Source: Actinocrispum wychmicini (GTDB lineage: Bacteria; Actinomycetota; Actinomycetes; Mycobacteriales; Pseudonocardiaceae). From it: a DNA stretch of 64,000 nt. The notes under the pieces were generated by a model. The model was not told where the DNA came from, made no database searches, and saw only the letters and a program-made list of their open reading frames with translations. The stretch spans positions 434,001 to 498,000 of the forward strand of contig NZ_SLWS01000002.1 of the NCBI RefSeq assembly GCF_004345645.1. The letters are read 5' to 3'. A program made the position numbers and the translations under genes. Below are positions 34,172 to 43,544 of this stretch, piece by piece; position 1 is the stretch's first letter; the number at the start of each line of letters is the position of its first letter.

Positions 34172-36919
34172 TCAGTGACAGGTCGGCTGGAAGGGCAGGT
34201 CCGGCAGATACCGGTCCCACAGGTCCTTGGTGACGTGGATCCGGTCGCACAAGCTCGCCGTCACGTTGTCCACGTTGAGGTCCAGCCGTTGGATGAGGCC
34301 GTTGTCGAAGGCGGCGGCGAGGGTGCCGTCCTGGGCGAACGCGACGGCGATCACCCGTCCTGAGTAGCCGGTGATGGTGGCGACTTCCTGGCCGTTGTCC
34401 GCGTTCCACAGTCGAACCAGTCCCGCGGCTCGTTGGGGCCTGTCCTGGTACACGGTGGCCACTGTGCGGCCGTCCGGGCTGAACGCGCCGCTCGCGATGT
34501 GGCCGGCGTTCGCGGTGGCGATCTCGCGTCCGGTGTGGACGTTCCAGAACTCCACAGGCGAGGTTGGGTACAGGGATTGTTGGCCGCTGGTCAACAGCGT
34601 CCGCCCGTCCGGGCTGAACACCATGTCCGCGATGAAACTCGTGGGCACGGTGAAAGTGGGGATCTCACGGCCCGTGCCCACGTCCCGCAACGTCACCTGA
34701 CAGCAGCCGACACCGGACCTGCCGACACTGGTCATCGCGAGCGTTCGTCCGTCCGGTCCGAAGGCCATCTCACCGAAGGTGTCGGAGGGGTCGGTGAACT
34801 CGGCGATCTGGTGGCCGGCGAACACATCCCACAGCGCCACCTTTCCCACCGGCTGAGAATTGACGGCCAGGGTACGGCCGTCCGCGCTCAGCGTCGCCCA
34901 CACCACCGGTTCGCCGATGGTGAAGGAGTTGATGACGCTTCCAGTTGCCGTGTCCCGTACTGTGACCCGCCCACTGTCGCCAACGGCGGCCGTGACCAGG
35001 ACACGTCCGTCCGCGCTGAACCTCCAGAGGTACACGTCGTCGCGGATGACCACGATCTCGCGGCCGGACGACGCCTCCCACAGCGTCATCCCGCGATTGG
35101 CGTCCACCGTGGCGAAAACGCGCCCGTCGGGGCTGAACACCGCGTCCTTGAACGGAACCACGATTCGTGGGGAATCGTTGTTGCCCAGGGCGGTCTGCAA
35201 GCTGAGCAGGATACTGCGGGCTTCGACGGTGGGCGCCTGGCGGAACGCTTCGACGGCGACCAGCGCGGCCTCCACGGGCTGCGCCATCGCCATCGTCGTC
35301 GCCTTGGTCGCCAACTGGCGTGAAATCGCTATCTGGCGCTGATCCTGCGCGGCTTGGCCTTGGCTGACAGCCGTCACAGCGCTGGTGACAGCCACGCACA
35401 CCACGACGGCCAGGCAAGCGACCAGCGTCCGAAGCCGCCGGACACGACGTCGGCCAGCGCGCAGTTCGTGGTCACGGGCGGCGATGCTGGCGTCGAGGAA
35501 CCTTTGTTCGTTGGGGGTGAGCACGGCCTGCCGACACCGCATCCGCGCGGTGGCGAGTCGAGTGCCGCGGTAGAGGGCGCCGGGGTCGCGGTCCAGGGAT
35601 TCCCACAGCCGGGCGGCGTCCGTGAGCTGGCGGTGGACGTGCAGGGTGTCGCGGTCCTCGGTGAGCCAGTCGTGCAGCCGGGGCCAGCACCGGATGAGGG
35701 CTTCGTGGGCGATCTGGACGGAGTCCTCGGCCAACGTGATCAACCTGGCCTGTGCCATGGCGTCCAGCACGAACTGGGTGGCCGGGTCGGCGCCGTCGAG
35801 CTCGGTGCGCTGGACGCGTCGCCGGGTGTCCTCGGTGCCGTCGCCCAGGGCAGTGAGCCGCACGAAGATCTCGCGTGCCATCCGCTGCTGCTCGCCGTCC
35901 AGGCCGGTGTAGACGCGTTCGGCGGTCTGCGTCAGCGCGCCCTCCACCCCACCCGCGGCCTGATAGCCGGCGAGGGTCAACGTTGTGCCGCGCCGACGAC
36001 GCCAGGTTTCTACCAGCGCGTGCGACATCAGCGGGAGCGCGCCGGGCCGGCCGATCATCTCGCTGACGATCCGGGACACCAACGCGGTTTCGACCCGCAG
36101 CCCGGCACCCACCGCCGGCAGGGTGACGGCCGCCTGCAACTCGTCCGCGTCCATCGGCCCGACCATGGCCTGCCCGTCCCGCAGCGCCTCGACCAACTCG
36201 GGGTGTTCGGTGCAGTGGCCGTAGAAGTCGGCCCGGATCCCCAACACCACTCGGGTGCGACTGCCGCCGTCCCGCCCGGCCACCACCAGCGCGGCGATGA
36301 ACTGGGCTCGTTCCTCGGCGTCCGCGCAGTGGGTGAAGACCTCTTCGAACTGGTCGACGACGATCAGCAGGTCCGTTCCGGACACCTGGGCGGCCAACTC
36401 CGCCAACGGATGCGCCCCGGGAGTGAACAGCACCACGGGCCAGTTGGCCATGGCCGGGACGACCCCGGCCCGCAGCAGCGAGGACTTGCCGCTGCCCGAC
36501 GGGCCGAACACGGCCACGAAGCGCCGGTCCTGGATCCGGCCCACCACCTCGGCCACCAACCGCTCCCGGCCGAAGAACCGGTTGGCGTCCTCCCGCTGGA
36601 ACGACGCCAACCCCACGTATGGCGCTTCTTCTGGTGGCGCGGACCGCGCGGGAGGCTGTTCCACGGCCAGCGACCGCCACTTGGCCTCCCACTGCCGGTC
36701 GTCGCCACCGCAGGCCCGGACGTACGCCAACGTCACAGCCAGGCTCGGCAGCTTGCGACCGCCGGCCGCGTCCGCCAACGTCGCCACCGAATAGTGCGCC
36801 GACTTCGCCAACTGCCGATAGCCCGGACTGCCCGCCTTCTGCCGCAGTTCCCTGAGCTCACTGGCGAACTTCTGCAGGTCGTCCGTTGTCGGATCCAACG
36901 GTCGTTCCGGTCGCGCCAC
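34172..36919 (-). CDS. nSTAND1-type NTPase with N-terminal HTH, TM segment and C-terminal WD40 propeller (915 aa)
   Basis: Order of domains: a helical HTH-like region (residues 5-75, LRELRQKAGSPGYRQLAKSAHYSVATLADAAGG); an nSTAND1 NTPase beginning YVGLASFQREDANRFFGRE with Walker A GPSGSGKSSLLRA and Walker B LLIVVDQFEEVF (about 95-420); helical linker; one TM helix LVACLAVVVCVAVTSAVTAV (about 525); and a WD40-like propeller with repeated FSPDGR and LWxxxxGRE units to the end. Such proteins are signal-activated switches; related STAND proteins act in defence or development. GTG 36919 follows GGAGGGGGAG. The propeller lies after the TM helix, so it would be outside if the NTPase is inside. Ligand unknown. 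Confidence 0.88.
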   Translation of the reverse strand: MARPERPLDPTTDDLQKFASELRELRQKAGSPGYRQLAKSAHYSVATLADAAGGRKLPSLAVTLAYVRACGGDDRQWEAKWRSLAVEQPPARSAPPEEAPYVGLASFQREDANRFFGRERLVAEVVGRIQDRRFVAVFGPSGSGKSSLLRAGVVPAMANWPVVLFTPGAHPLAELAAQVSGTDLLIVVDQFEEVFTHCADAEERAQFIAALVVAGRDGGSRTRVVLGIRADFYGHCTEHPELVEALRDGQAMVGPMDADELQAAVTLPAVGAGLRVETALVSRIVSEMIGRPGALPLMSHALVETWRRRRGTTLTLAGYQAAGGVEGALTQTAERVYTGLDGEQQRMAREIFVRLTALGDGTEDTRRRVQRTELDGADPATQFVLDAMAQARLITLAEDSVQIAHEALIRCWPRLHDWLTEDRDTLHVHRQLTDAARLWESLDRDPGALYRGTRLATARMRCRQAVLTPNEQRFLDASIAARDHELRAGRRRVRRLRTLVACLAVVVCVAVTSAVTAVSQGQAAQDQRQIAISRQLATKATTMAMAQPVEAALVAVEAFRQAPTVEARSILLSLQTALGNNDSPRIVVPFKDAVFSPDGRVFATVDANRGMTLWEASSGREIVVIRDDVYLWRFSADGRVLVTAAVGDSGRVTVRDTATGSVINSFTIGEPVVWATLSADGRTLAVNSQPVGKVALWDVFAGHQIAEFTDPSDTFGEMAFGPDGRTLAMTSVGRSGVGCCQVTLRDVGTGREIPTFTVPTSFIADMVFSPDGRTLLTSGQQSLYPTSPVEFWNVHTGREIATANAGHIASGAFSPDGRTVATVYQDRPQRAAGLVRLWNADNGQEVATITGYSGRVIAVAFAQDGTLAAAFDNGLIQRLDLNVDNVTASLCDRIHVTKDLWDRYLPDLPFQPTCH

Positions 36920-37022
36920 TCGCCATCTCCCCCTCCGGCCTACCCATCGAGGTTGTCCGAAGGTGGTTCGTCTGGCAAGAAAGTCGACCGAGAACTGCCC
37001 TATGGTGTGTAAAGCTGGCGGT

Positions 37023-38450
37023 TCACGAACCCGCCGAACCGATGTCGTAGAAGGTGTTCTTCTTTCCCCACACCGGGAACAGCACGTGGCCGGCGTACTG
37101 GTCGTCGTCGCCGATCTCCGCGCGGGTGCCCGTGATGATCTCCGCCGCGCTCTCGACCGCCGTCGCGCCCGCGCCGTCGGCGAAGGCGTAGAGGCGGTGG
37201 CCGGGGTGCATGATGTCGAACGGGCCGACAACCGCGCCGTTCTGGAGTTTCGTCGCCCACTTGTGATTGACCGAAGCCAGCCGGGTGAACACCCCGGCGA
37301 TCTGCACCAGATCACCACTTGTGCCCTTGTAGCGGTCGGGGTGCGTGCCCCAGCCGAACGCGGGCGCCCAGTGCGCCAAATGCGCGCACAGCGCGATCGC
37401 CGAATCCGGCCACTGATAAGCGTATTCAGGTACGTGGGCCGCGTGTTTCTCCATCGCGGCCCACTGTGCGTCGAGCGCGTGTTGCTGGTGTTGCGGAGCG
37501 CGGCCGAGGGTCACGAAGACACCAAGGAGTTTCGTGTCGAACTGCATGAGACGCAACGCGCTGACGCCGGTCTCGATCAGGCCCGTTTCGGTGTTCACCA
37601 CGCGCCAACTCTTGGCGTCACAGTCGATGCCGGCGCGCAGCAGTTCGTGCCGGGCCTCCGGATCGGCCTGGAACATGATCATCAGGACTTCGTTCATCGA
37701 CCCGGACAGGGCGCTGAACCCCTTGCCCCACGTGAGGATCTGGTCGTCGTACGTGTTGATCGCGTCGACCGTGCCCTCGTGACCGAGTTCCTTGTACGCG
37801 ACCTTCTTGGCCCGGGTCGCCGGGTCGGTGGCGTCGCCTTTCAGCTCGGTCGGCGTGAGCTTCTCGCCGGCGCCGCTGTCGCCGAGGACCATGCCGCTGG
37901 TGCCGGCTTTCTTGATGGCGTACTCGGGCAGCGCGTCCCGGTTCGCCTTGAGCTGATCGACCAGGGTCTTCTGCTCGCTGGTCAGCTCGGTCGTAGCGCC
38001 TCGTTTGGCGGTCGGCAGGATCGACGGCCACAGCTCGACGCCTGTGGCTGGATGGTCCGCGACGGGCGCGGCGGCCGGAGCAGGCGCGGCGGCCTGGTGG
38101 TGTTGCAGCGCGGTGAACGTTCGGCCGCCCGGATCGACCCGGCCGTCGGGAGTCGGCCACCCCATGACGTCCTTCTGGAACCGCAGGATCGCCGCGTTGA
38201 GGTCGTCGGGCATCCCCAGCAGGCGCGCCACGACCATCACGTCACCCGGCAGGTTCACGCCGCCCGCGCCGACCGAACCGCGCAACTCGGATCCCAGCAG
38301 GCCCTGCCCGACCTCGCCGATCAACCCCAGCATCCGGCCGATCGCCTGGTTGCCGGCGGCGAGGAACCCAGGTCCGGCCGGCCGGACCGGACCGGCGTCC
38401 TCGGCCGTCTCCGCCAGGACGTCCCTGAACACACCCCGCTGCTCGCCCAT
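37023..38450 (-). CDS. 475-aa protein with a peptidoglycan-binding-like N-terminal module, function unknown
   Basis: Residues about 50-100 (VNLPGDVMVVARLLGMPDDLNAAILRFQKDVMGWPTPDGRVDPGGRTFTALQ) resemble a peptidoglycan-binding-like module (LG...AI.RFQ..G...DGRVDPGG). After a Pro/Ala linker a second domain starts at ELTSEQKTLVDQLKANRDALPEYAI and contains ELGHEGTVDAINTYDDQILTWGKGF, which recalls lysozyme- or chitosanase-like folds; the assignment is weak. There is no signal peptide. The ATG at 38450 lacks a Shine-Dalgarno and lies 9 bases after a strong hairpin, so the true start could be a little downstream (for example the GTG of VFRDVL). A phage-tail-like or contractile-injection effector is one possible reading. 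Confidence 0.65.
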   Translation of the reverse strand: MGEQRGVFRDVLAETAEDAGPVRPAGPGFLAAGNQAIGRMLGLIGEVGQGLLGSELRGSVGAGGVNLPGDVMVVARLLGMPDDLNAAILRFQKDVMGWPTPDGRVDPGGRTFTALQHHQAAAPAPAAAPVADHPATGVELWPSILPTAKRGATTELTSEQKTLVDQLKANRDALPEYAIKKAGTSGMVLGDSGAGEKLTPTELKGDATDPATRAKKVAYKELGHEGTVDAINTYDDQILTWGKGFSALSGSMNEVLMIMFQADPEARHELLRAGIDCDAKSWRVVNTETGLIETGVSALRLMQFDTKLLGVFVTLGRAPQHQQHALDAQWAAMEKHAAHVPEYAYQWPDSAIALCAHLAHWAPAFGWGTHPDRYKGTSGDLVQIAGVFTRLASVNHKWATKLQNGAVVGPFDIMHPGHRLYAFADGAGATAVESAAEIITGTRAEIGDDDQYAGHVLFPVWGKKNTFYDIGSAGS

Positions 38451-38458
38451 AACCCCAA

Positions 38459-38495
38459 GGGCGTGACACGGCTGTGCCACAGCCGTGCCACGCCC
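38459..38495 (-). terminator. long hairpin between the RCC1-protein gene and the downstream 475-aa gene
   Basis: The two arms 38459-38476 and 38478-38495 are complementary over 18 positions with one mismatch, so about 15 paired bases close a 7-nt loop. It lies 9 bases after the RCC1-protein stop codon (38504) and 9 bases before the next ATG (38450). A terminator for the upstream gene is most likely; a translation-blocking structure for the downstream gene is an alternative. Confidence 0.55.
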
Positions 38496-38503
38496 ACTGT
38501 CCA

Positions 38504-40819
38504 CTACGGAGTCGGGACTACCGCGTGCCCGCCTCGTTGCCCGTCGATCGCGCTGACCCCGGCCAGACCGGGCACCCGCACGGGCACCGCGGTCTTGTTG
38601 GGCGCGTTGGGATCGCCGAGGTTTCCGGTCTGGTCGTATCCCCACGCCCAGACCGTGCCGTCGTTACGTAGCGCGTACCCACCCATACCGAAACCGTCGA
38701 TGGCCTTGACTCCGGTCAGGTTGCTCACCTGAACCGGGGTGTTGACCACACAGTTGGAGGTGGTGCCGGCGTCACAGTCGACGCCGTTGCCGAGGCTTCC
38801 CTGGTCGTTGTTGCCCCACGCCCACGCCGTGCCGTCGCTCCGGACCGCGAAGCCGTGCTGGTAGTCGGCGCCGACCGTGGTGACGCCGGTCAACCCGGAC
38901 ACCTGGACCGGAACCCCGGACTGCCCGCCGGTCGTGCCGTTGCCCAACTGGCCGAGGTTGTTCGCCCCCCACGCCCAGACGGTGCCGTCCGCACGAACGG
39001 CGTACGTCGCCGCGTCGGCCGCGAGCGCGCGGACCGACGTCAGCCCGGACACCTGGACCGGGACTTCCGAGTTGTCGACGGTGGAACCGTTGCCCAGTTT
39101 GCCCCGCTTGTTGGATCCCCACGCCCAGACCGTGCCGTCGGTGCGCAACGCGTACGCGGTGACGCCGTTCACTTCGTCGCCGCTCGCCGCGATGGCACGG
39201 ACGCCGTCGAGCTTCGGGACGTGCACCGGACGGACGGCGACATTGGCTCCAGCGGGGGTGCCGAGCTGGCTGGTGAAGTTGGCTCCCCAGGCCCAGACTG
39301 TCCCGTCCGAGCGCAGCGCGAACCCGTTGAACCTGCCGTCCGCGATCGCGGTCACGCCGGTGAGGTCCAGCACCGGGACTGGGAACGAGGTTTCCCCGCC
39401 GATCCAACCGTTTCCGAGTTCACCGTCGTAGGCGTTCTGCCCCCAGGCCCACACCGTGCCGTCATTGCGCAACGCGTACCGGCCGGACACCGCGGTCACG
39501 CCGGTCAGGCCGGAGAGCAGGGTGCGGGTCTTGGTGTACGCGGTCGTGGTGCCGATGCCCAGGGCACCGAAGTTGTCGCCCCAGCCGTACGCACACCCGC
39601 TCGCACACGGGGTGGGCGGCACCACGAAGTAGCCGGCGAGATCGCCGATCACGTCCACCTGGCCCTGGCTGTTGTACAGGGAGAAGCGGCTGCCCGGGTG
39701 CTGGTACCGCAGTGCCACCACCCCGAGGTTCGGCAGCGTCTGGTTGGCCCGGAGGTTGAGGGTCGACGACCCCGGAGTGTCCCGGTCGTTCTGCCACGCG
39801 GTCACGAAGGTGGCCAGCGGCGAGTTGGTGCCGGTGAAGTTGATCACCGCGGCGACCGCCTCGTCCGGCACGACGGTCCCCGGGAAGACCCCGATGTTCT
39901 GGGTCGCGGTGATCGGCCCGCGCGGGCGCCCAGGGGCGGTTCCGGTCGCGTCCCGGGTGTCCAGGACGCGCAACGGCGCGTGTGGCACGAACAACGCGCC
40001 GTAGTCCGGCGAGTAGAAGCCGGCCAGGTCGGCGATCAGGTCCACCGAGCCCCGGTCGTTGTACAGGTCGACCGTCCGCTCGGCGCCCAACGGCACGGTC
40101 ACCAGGTTGGCCACTATGTCGTTGGCCCACGGGTTCAGGTTCGACGCCAGCGGGCGGGGCGCGCCGTGCGGCCAGGCGGTGACGAACGTCAACTCGGTCA
40201 CGTCGGTGGCGGTCAGGTTGAACGTGACCGCGGTCGCCGACGCCGGCACGTACCTGCTCAGGTCCAGGGAGACCGTCCCGCCCGGCCCGACCTTGACCGG
40301 CGGGTTGCCGTAGCGGGTGTCTAGCACGCGATCCGGGTTACACGGCGTGTACCGGGTGCCGGAACCGGTCGAGTAGTAGCCGGACAGATCCGCGACGAGG
40401 TCCGTGTTCCCGGCCTTGTTGTACAGGTCGACCTTGCGGTCCGGGCCGACCATGACGGTGACCAGGTTGGGCCGGATGTCGAACGGGGCCAGGTTGAGGT
40501 TCGACGCCAACGGCCTCGTCGTGCCATGCGGGTACGCCGTGACGTAGGTGTTCTCGGTGACCCCGATGCCGGTGACGTTCAGGATCACAGCGGTCGCGTC
40601 CGCCGGCACCTTGGCCGACAGATCGAGCGTGATCGCGCTGTCCGCGTGCACCGGCGCGGCCGGCGCCCCGGTGCCGTTCCGCGTGTCCAGCACCCGAACC
40701 GGGGTGACCGGCGTGAACGTCGACGCTGCTGGCGCGGCAGGCGCGGCCTGAGCCGGACCGGCCACCAGGACGAGCGAGCCCACCAAGGCCGCGCAGGTCC
40801 CCAGGACAAATCTTCGCAT
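38504..40819 (-). CDS. secreted protein: three LDTR beta modules plus RCC1 beta-propeller (771 aa)
   Basis: A signal peptide (MRRFVLGTCAALVGSLVLVAGPAQA) is followed by three modules of about 130 residues, each opening with RVLDTR (at about residues 42, 168 and 295) and closing with VDLxADLxGYY/F. From about residue 410 an RCC1-type propeller follows with seven or so blades of the form YALRNDGTVWAWGxNxxGxLGNG. RCC1-like secreted proteins in actinomycetes are usually binding or surface proteins; no catalytic residues are seen. It is preceded by a 105-bp gap after the next upstream protein and followed by a hairpin at 38459. It shares the LDTR module with the proteins at 29920 and 40925. Confidence 0.8.
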   Translation of the reverse strand: MRRFVLGTCAALVGSLVLVAGPAQAAPAAPAASTFTPVTPVRVLDTRNGTGAPAAPVHADSAITLDLSAKVPADATAVILNVTGIGVTENTYVTAYPHGTTRPLASNLNLAPFDIRPNLVTVMVGPDRKVDLYNKAGNTDLVADLSGYYSTGSGTRYTPCNPDRVLDTRYGNPPVKVGPGGTVSLDLSRYVPASATAVTFNLTATDVTELTFVTAWPHGAPRPLASNLNPWANDIVANLVTVPLGAERTVDLYNDRGSVDLIADLAGFYSPDYGALFVPHAPLRVLDTRDATGTAPGRPRGPITATQNIGVFPGTVVPDEAVAAVINFTGTNSPLATFVTAWQNDRDTPGSSTLNLRANQTLPNLGVVALRYQHPGSRFSLYNSQGQVDVIGDLAGYFVVPPTPCASGCAYGWGDNFGALGIGTTTAYTKTRTLLSGLTGVTAVSGRYALRNDGTVWAWGQNAYDGELGNGWIGGETSFPVPVLDLTGVTAIADGRFNGFALRSDGTVWAWGANFTSQLGTPAGANVAVRPVHVPKLDGVRAIAASGDEVNGVTAYALRTDGTVWAWGSNKRGKLGNGSTVDNSEVPVQVSGLTSVRALAADAATYAVRADGTVWAWGANNLGQLGNGTTGGQSGVPVQVSGLTGVTTVGADYQHGFAVRSDGTAWAWGNNDQGSLGNGVDCDAGTTSNCVVNTPVQVSNLTGVKAIDGFGMGGYALRNDGTVWAWGYDQTGNLGDPNAPNKTAVPVRVPGLAGVSAIDGQRGGHAVVPTP

Positions 40820-40924
40820 CTAAGACAAACCACCCATAATTGACGTCCCCCGAAAATGTAGGCCGAGCGTATCCAAAGTCGACCTTGTCCACCATCGACA
40901 ACCTGGACTGTCACCCCAGGTCAC

Positions 40925-43489
40925 CTACTGGTCACGCCACCGGGCGACGGACACCGCGTACAGCCCTTTGTCCATGGTGTCGAAGGCCACTGTGGACCCG
41001 TCCTCGCTCAAAGCGGGTTTGGTGTCGGGCGATCCGTACGAACACACGGGTACGGGCAGGACGAGTTCACGCTGGGACTGCTGGTCGTAGACCTCGGTGA
41101 GATCGGGCACGTTGTGCGAATAGTCCTCCAAGCCGACGTAACAGCCCGCCGACGTGTTCCCGTCCCGGCTGACCGACAGGTCCTGGATGTGCACGTAGTC
41201 GTCCTTGGTGGGCCGCACCGGCACCGGGTTCGCCCCCGGCGTGGTGGCGATCCTGGTCAAGGGTGCGGGAGACGGGTTGACGTCGCCGTCGGGCGAATAG
41301 ACGATCGACTGTCCGTCGCCGCTGATCGCGAACCCGAAGTGGCCCAGGCTGGCCGCCACCGAGCGGATCTGGCCGCTGACGGTGTCCAGGAGATTCAACT
41401 GCGACCGCCTGGCCACGGTATACGGGTACTCGAACACGTATTTCGTCGCGTCGTCGGACACGGCGAAGCCTGGCCGGATATCGCACGAGCTGTCGCAACC
41501 CGCGACCTGCGTGACCTGACCCGCACGCCAGTCCGCGCGGTAGATGGTCCCCCGTGCGTTCGAGTCGGTGCTGCCCCAACTTGTCCAGCGCCCGTCCGGC
41601 GACAACTGGACACGGTTCACCCCTGTTGTCGCGACGACTTGCGAGGTCCCGGACGTCAGGTCTCGCACCGACAGTGTCTGCGGGCCGGAAGGATCCCTGT
41701 GCGCGTACGCGACGACCGAGCCGTCCTGGCTGATCGCCGCCGGCCACCGCCGGAAGGCCGTGCCCGAGTCCATCCCGTCGACGACGATGACTTCCCCGGT
41801 CGTCAGGTCCTTGCGCAGCAGTCGCGAGCCAGCGGGCTCACTTGTTCGGGACGGCTCGGGCACCAGCGTGTTGTTGCTGGCCGTCGTGATGAGCGCGTAC
41901 CGCCCGTCGCCGGATATCGCGACCAGCAGGGACCGCGCCGAACCCGGGACGCCGTGCGCGTCGACGTCGACGCGGGTCACCGGTACCGGCATCACCACGC
42001 CTGCCACGGATGGGGGCGACGAGCCATAAATGTTGTTCGCGGTCACCAGGATCGTGTACTTGACGTAGTCCGACAGCCCGGGAAGCACCACCTCGTACCG
42101 GCTCGCGTCGACGGTCACACTGGCGCCGCCCGGCTGTGCCGTGATCGTGTAGCTGGTCACGGGCGCGTCCCCGTCGTCGTCCGGCCGGTACCACTGGACG
42201 AGCGCGGCCTTCTCGCCGAGAACGAGCTTGGCGAAGTAGGTCTTGGTGGCGGACGGGAGTTTCGGAGTGTAGAAGTAGCCGGTCAGGTCGACCAGCGCGT
42301 CGGTGGTACCGACCGCGTTGTACAGCCAGAGGTGGTCCTGCTTGGGGCTGACCACGACATTGGGCACGATCGAGCCGGCCGCCAGGTTGACGTTCGACGT
42401 GGTCCGTCCGGAATCCACCGCCAGGTAGGTGTTCGCGGTCGGCAGCACGCCGGTGAGGTTGAAGACCGTCGCGTCTATCGTCTGCGGAACCGCTGGCAGC
42501 ACGTTGGGCCAGTACAGCTTGGACGTGCTGACACCGCCGGGGAGAGGGCTGTCGAAGTTACGGGTGTCCAGGACCCGGCGAGGGCTCGTGGCCGCGTACC
42601 GGCTGTTGCTCCTGGGGCTGAACCAGCCCTGCACGTCCACCACCACATGGGTGCTGCCCTGGGAATTGCGGACGCGGATCGCGCCGTCGGCGCCGATGCC
42701 GACCACGGCGAGGTTCGCCCGGATCGCACCGGGGTCCAGATTCAACGTCGAGGTACCCGCCGCGCCGTCAGGTGTCGCGGCCAGGTACGTGGCGGCGGTC
42801 GGCGTCACGCCGGTCACGTTGACCACAACAGCCGTGACGCCCGGCGGAGTCTCCCATCGGTCGCGCACCGGGATCGTCACCACCTCACCCGGCCCCAACG
42901 GATGGCTGTCGGGACCGGACCATCGGGAGTCGAACAGCCGCTGTCCCGCCGCCGCGATGAAACCCGATCCCGACCCGGTGGCGAAGTACCCGGTCAGGTC
43001 GGCGACGACGTCCACCGAGCCCTGGGAGTTGAGGATCTTGATGGTCCGGTTCGCGCCCAGCGCGACGAACGCCGACACCGCGGCCGTCTGCCCGGTCGCC
43101 AGGTTCAGGGTCGACGTCTGAGCGAAGGTGTCCGGGAACACGCTCAGGAATGTCGGCGCTGTCCCGCCTGTCCCCGTCAGGTTGATCACCGCGCCGGTCG
43201 CGTCGGCCGGCAGTCCGGGCACGGCCACCGTGATCACTTCGTCCGGCCTGACCTGCCCGCGGTGCCCGCCGGTGGCGGTCCGCGTGTCCAGGATCCGCGA
43301 CGGCGTCGGCAATGCTGTGTACAAACCGCCTGGAGGCGGGTACGGCGCCGACGCGTGCGCGGTGGCCGGCGCGACCACAGCCGACGCGACCATGGCAGCG
43401 ACGACCAGTGCACGAGATGCCCAACGGCGTGTTCTCACGCGCGAAGAATAACGGGGACCCAGGTCGGTGATCTTCAGATTTTCGTTCAC
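40925..43489 (-). CDS. secreted protein: three LDTR modules, Fn3 domain and TolB-like propeller (854 aa)
   Basis: A signal region RRWASRALVVAAMVASAVVAPATAHA (about residues 21-46) precedes three LDTR-type modules (RILDTRTATGGH, RLFDSRWSGPD, RVLDTRNFDSP). A fibronectin type III domain (AALVQWYRPDDDGDAPVTSYTITA, about 435-520) and a TolB/WD40-like propeller follow, with repeats of the type ISGDGRYALITT, ISQDGSVVAYAH, LSPDGRWTSWGS and ISGDGQSIVYSPDGD. It is likely a surface or matrix-binding protein. The start is uncertain: GTG 43489 has no Shine-Dalgarno, and GTG at the VRTRRWAS codon would also give a signal peptide. It is divergent from the nitroreductase gene with 55 bp between. Confidence 0.8.
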   Translation of the reverse strand: MNENLKITDLGPRYSSRVRTRRWASRALVVAAMVASAVVAPATAHASAPYPPPGGLYTALPTPSRILDTRTATGGHRGQVRPDEVITVAVPGLPADATGAVINLTGTGGTAPTFLSVFPDTFAQTSTLNLATGQTAAVSAFVALGANRTIKILNSQGSVDVVADLTGYFATGSGSGFIAAAGQRLFDSRWSGPDSHPLGPGEVVTIPVRDRWETPPGVTAVVVNVTGVTPTAATYLAATPDGAAGTSTLNLDPGAIRANLAVVGIGADGAIRVRNSQGSTHVVVDVQGWFSPRSNSRYAATSPRRVLDTRNFDSPLPGGVSTSKLYWPNVLPAVPQTIDATVFNLTGVLPTANTYLAVDSGRTTSNVNLAAGSIVPNVVVSPKQDHLWLYNAVGTTDALVDLTGYFYTPKLPSATKTYFAKLVLGEKAALVQWYRPDDDGDAPVTSYTITAQPGGASVTVDASRYEVVLPGLSDYVKYTILVTANNIYGSSPPSVAGVVMPVPVTRVDVDAHGVPGSARSLLVAISGDGRYALITTASNNTLVPEPSRTSEPAGSRLLRKDLTTGEVIVVDGMDSGTAFRRWPAAISQDGSVVAYAHRDPSGPQTLSVRDLTSGTSQVVATTGVNRVQLSPDGRWTSWGSTDSNARGTIYRADWRAGQVTQVAGCDSSCDIRPGFAVSDDATKYVFEYPYTVARRSQLNLLDTVSGQIRSVAASLGHFGFAISGDGQSIVYSPDGDVNPSPAPLTRIATTPGANPVPVRPTKDDYVHIQDLSVSRDGNTSAGCYVGLEDYSHNVPDLTEVYDQQSQRELVLPVPVCSYGSPDTKPALSEDGSTVAFDTMDKGLYAVSVARWRDQ

Positions 43490-43544
43490 TACAGTTGAAC
43501 GTCCTCTTCGGACACTCTCGGTGATCCGTGGTTAAGCTCGCGTT

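Noticed and set aside
38772..39600. DNA-level tandem repeat or CRISPR-like array
   Set aside because: The periodicity is due to RCC1 protein blades (about 150-nt period with diverged units), with no identical short repeats or spacers.
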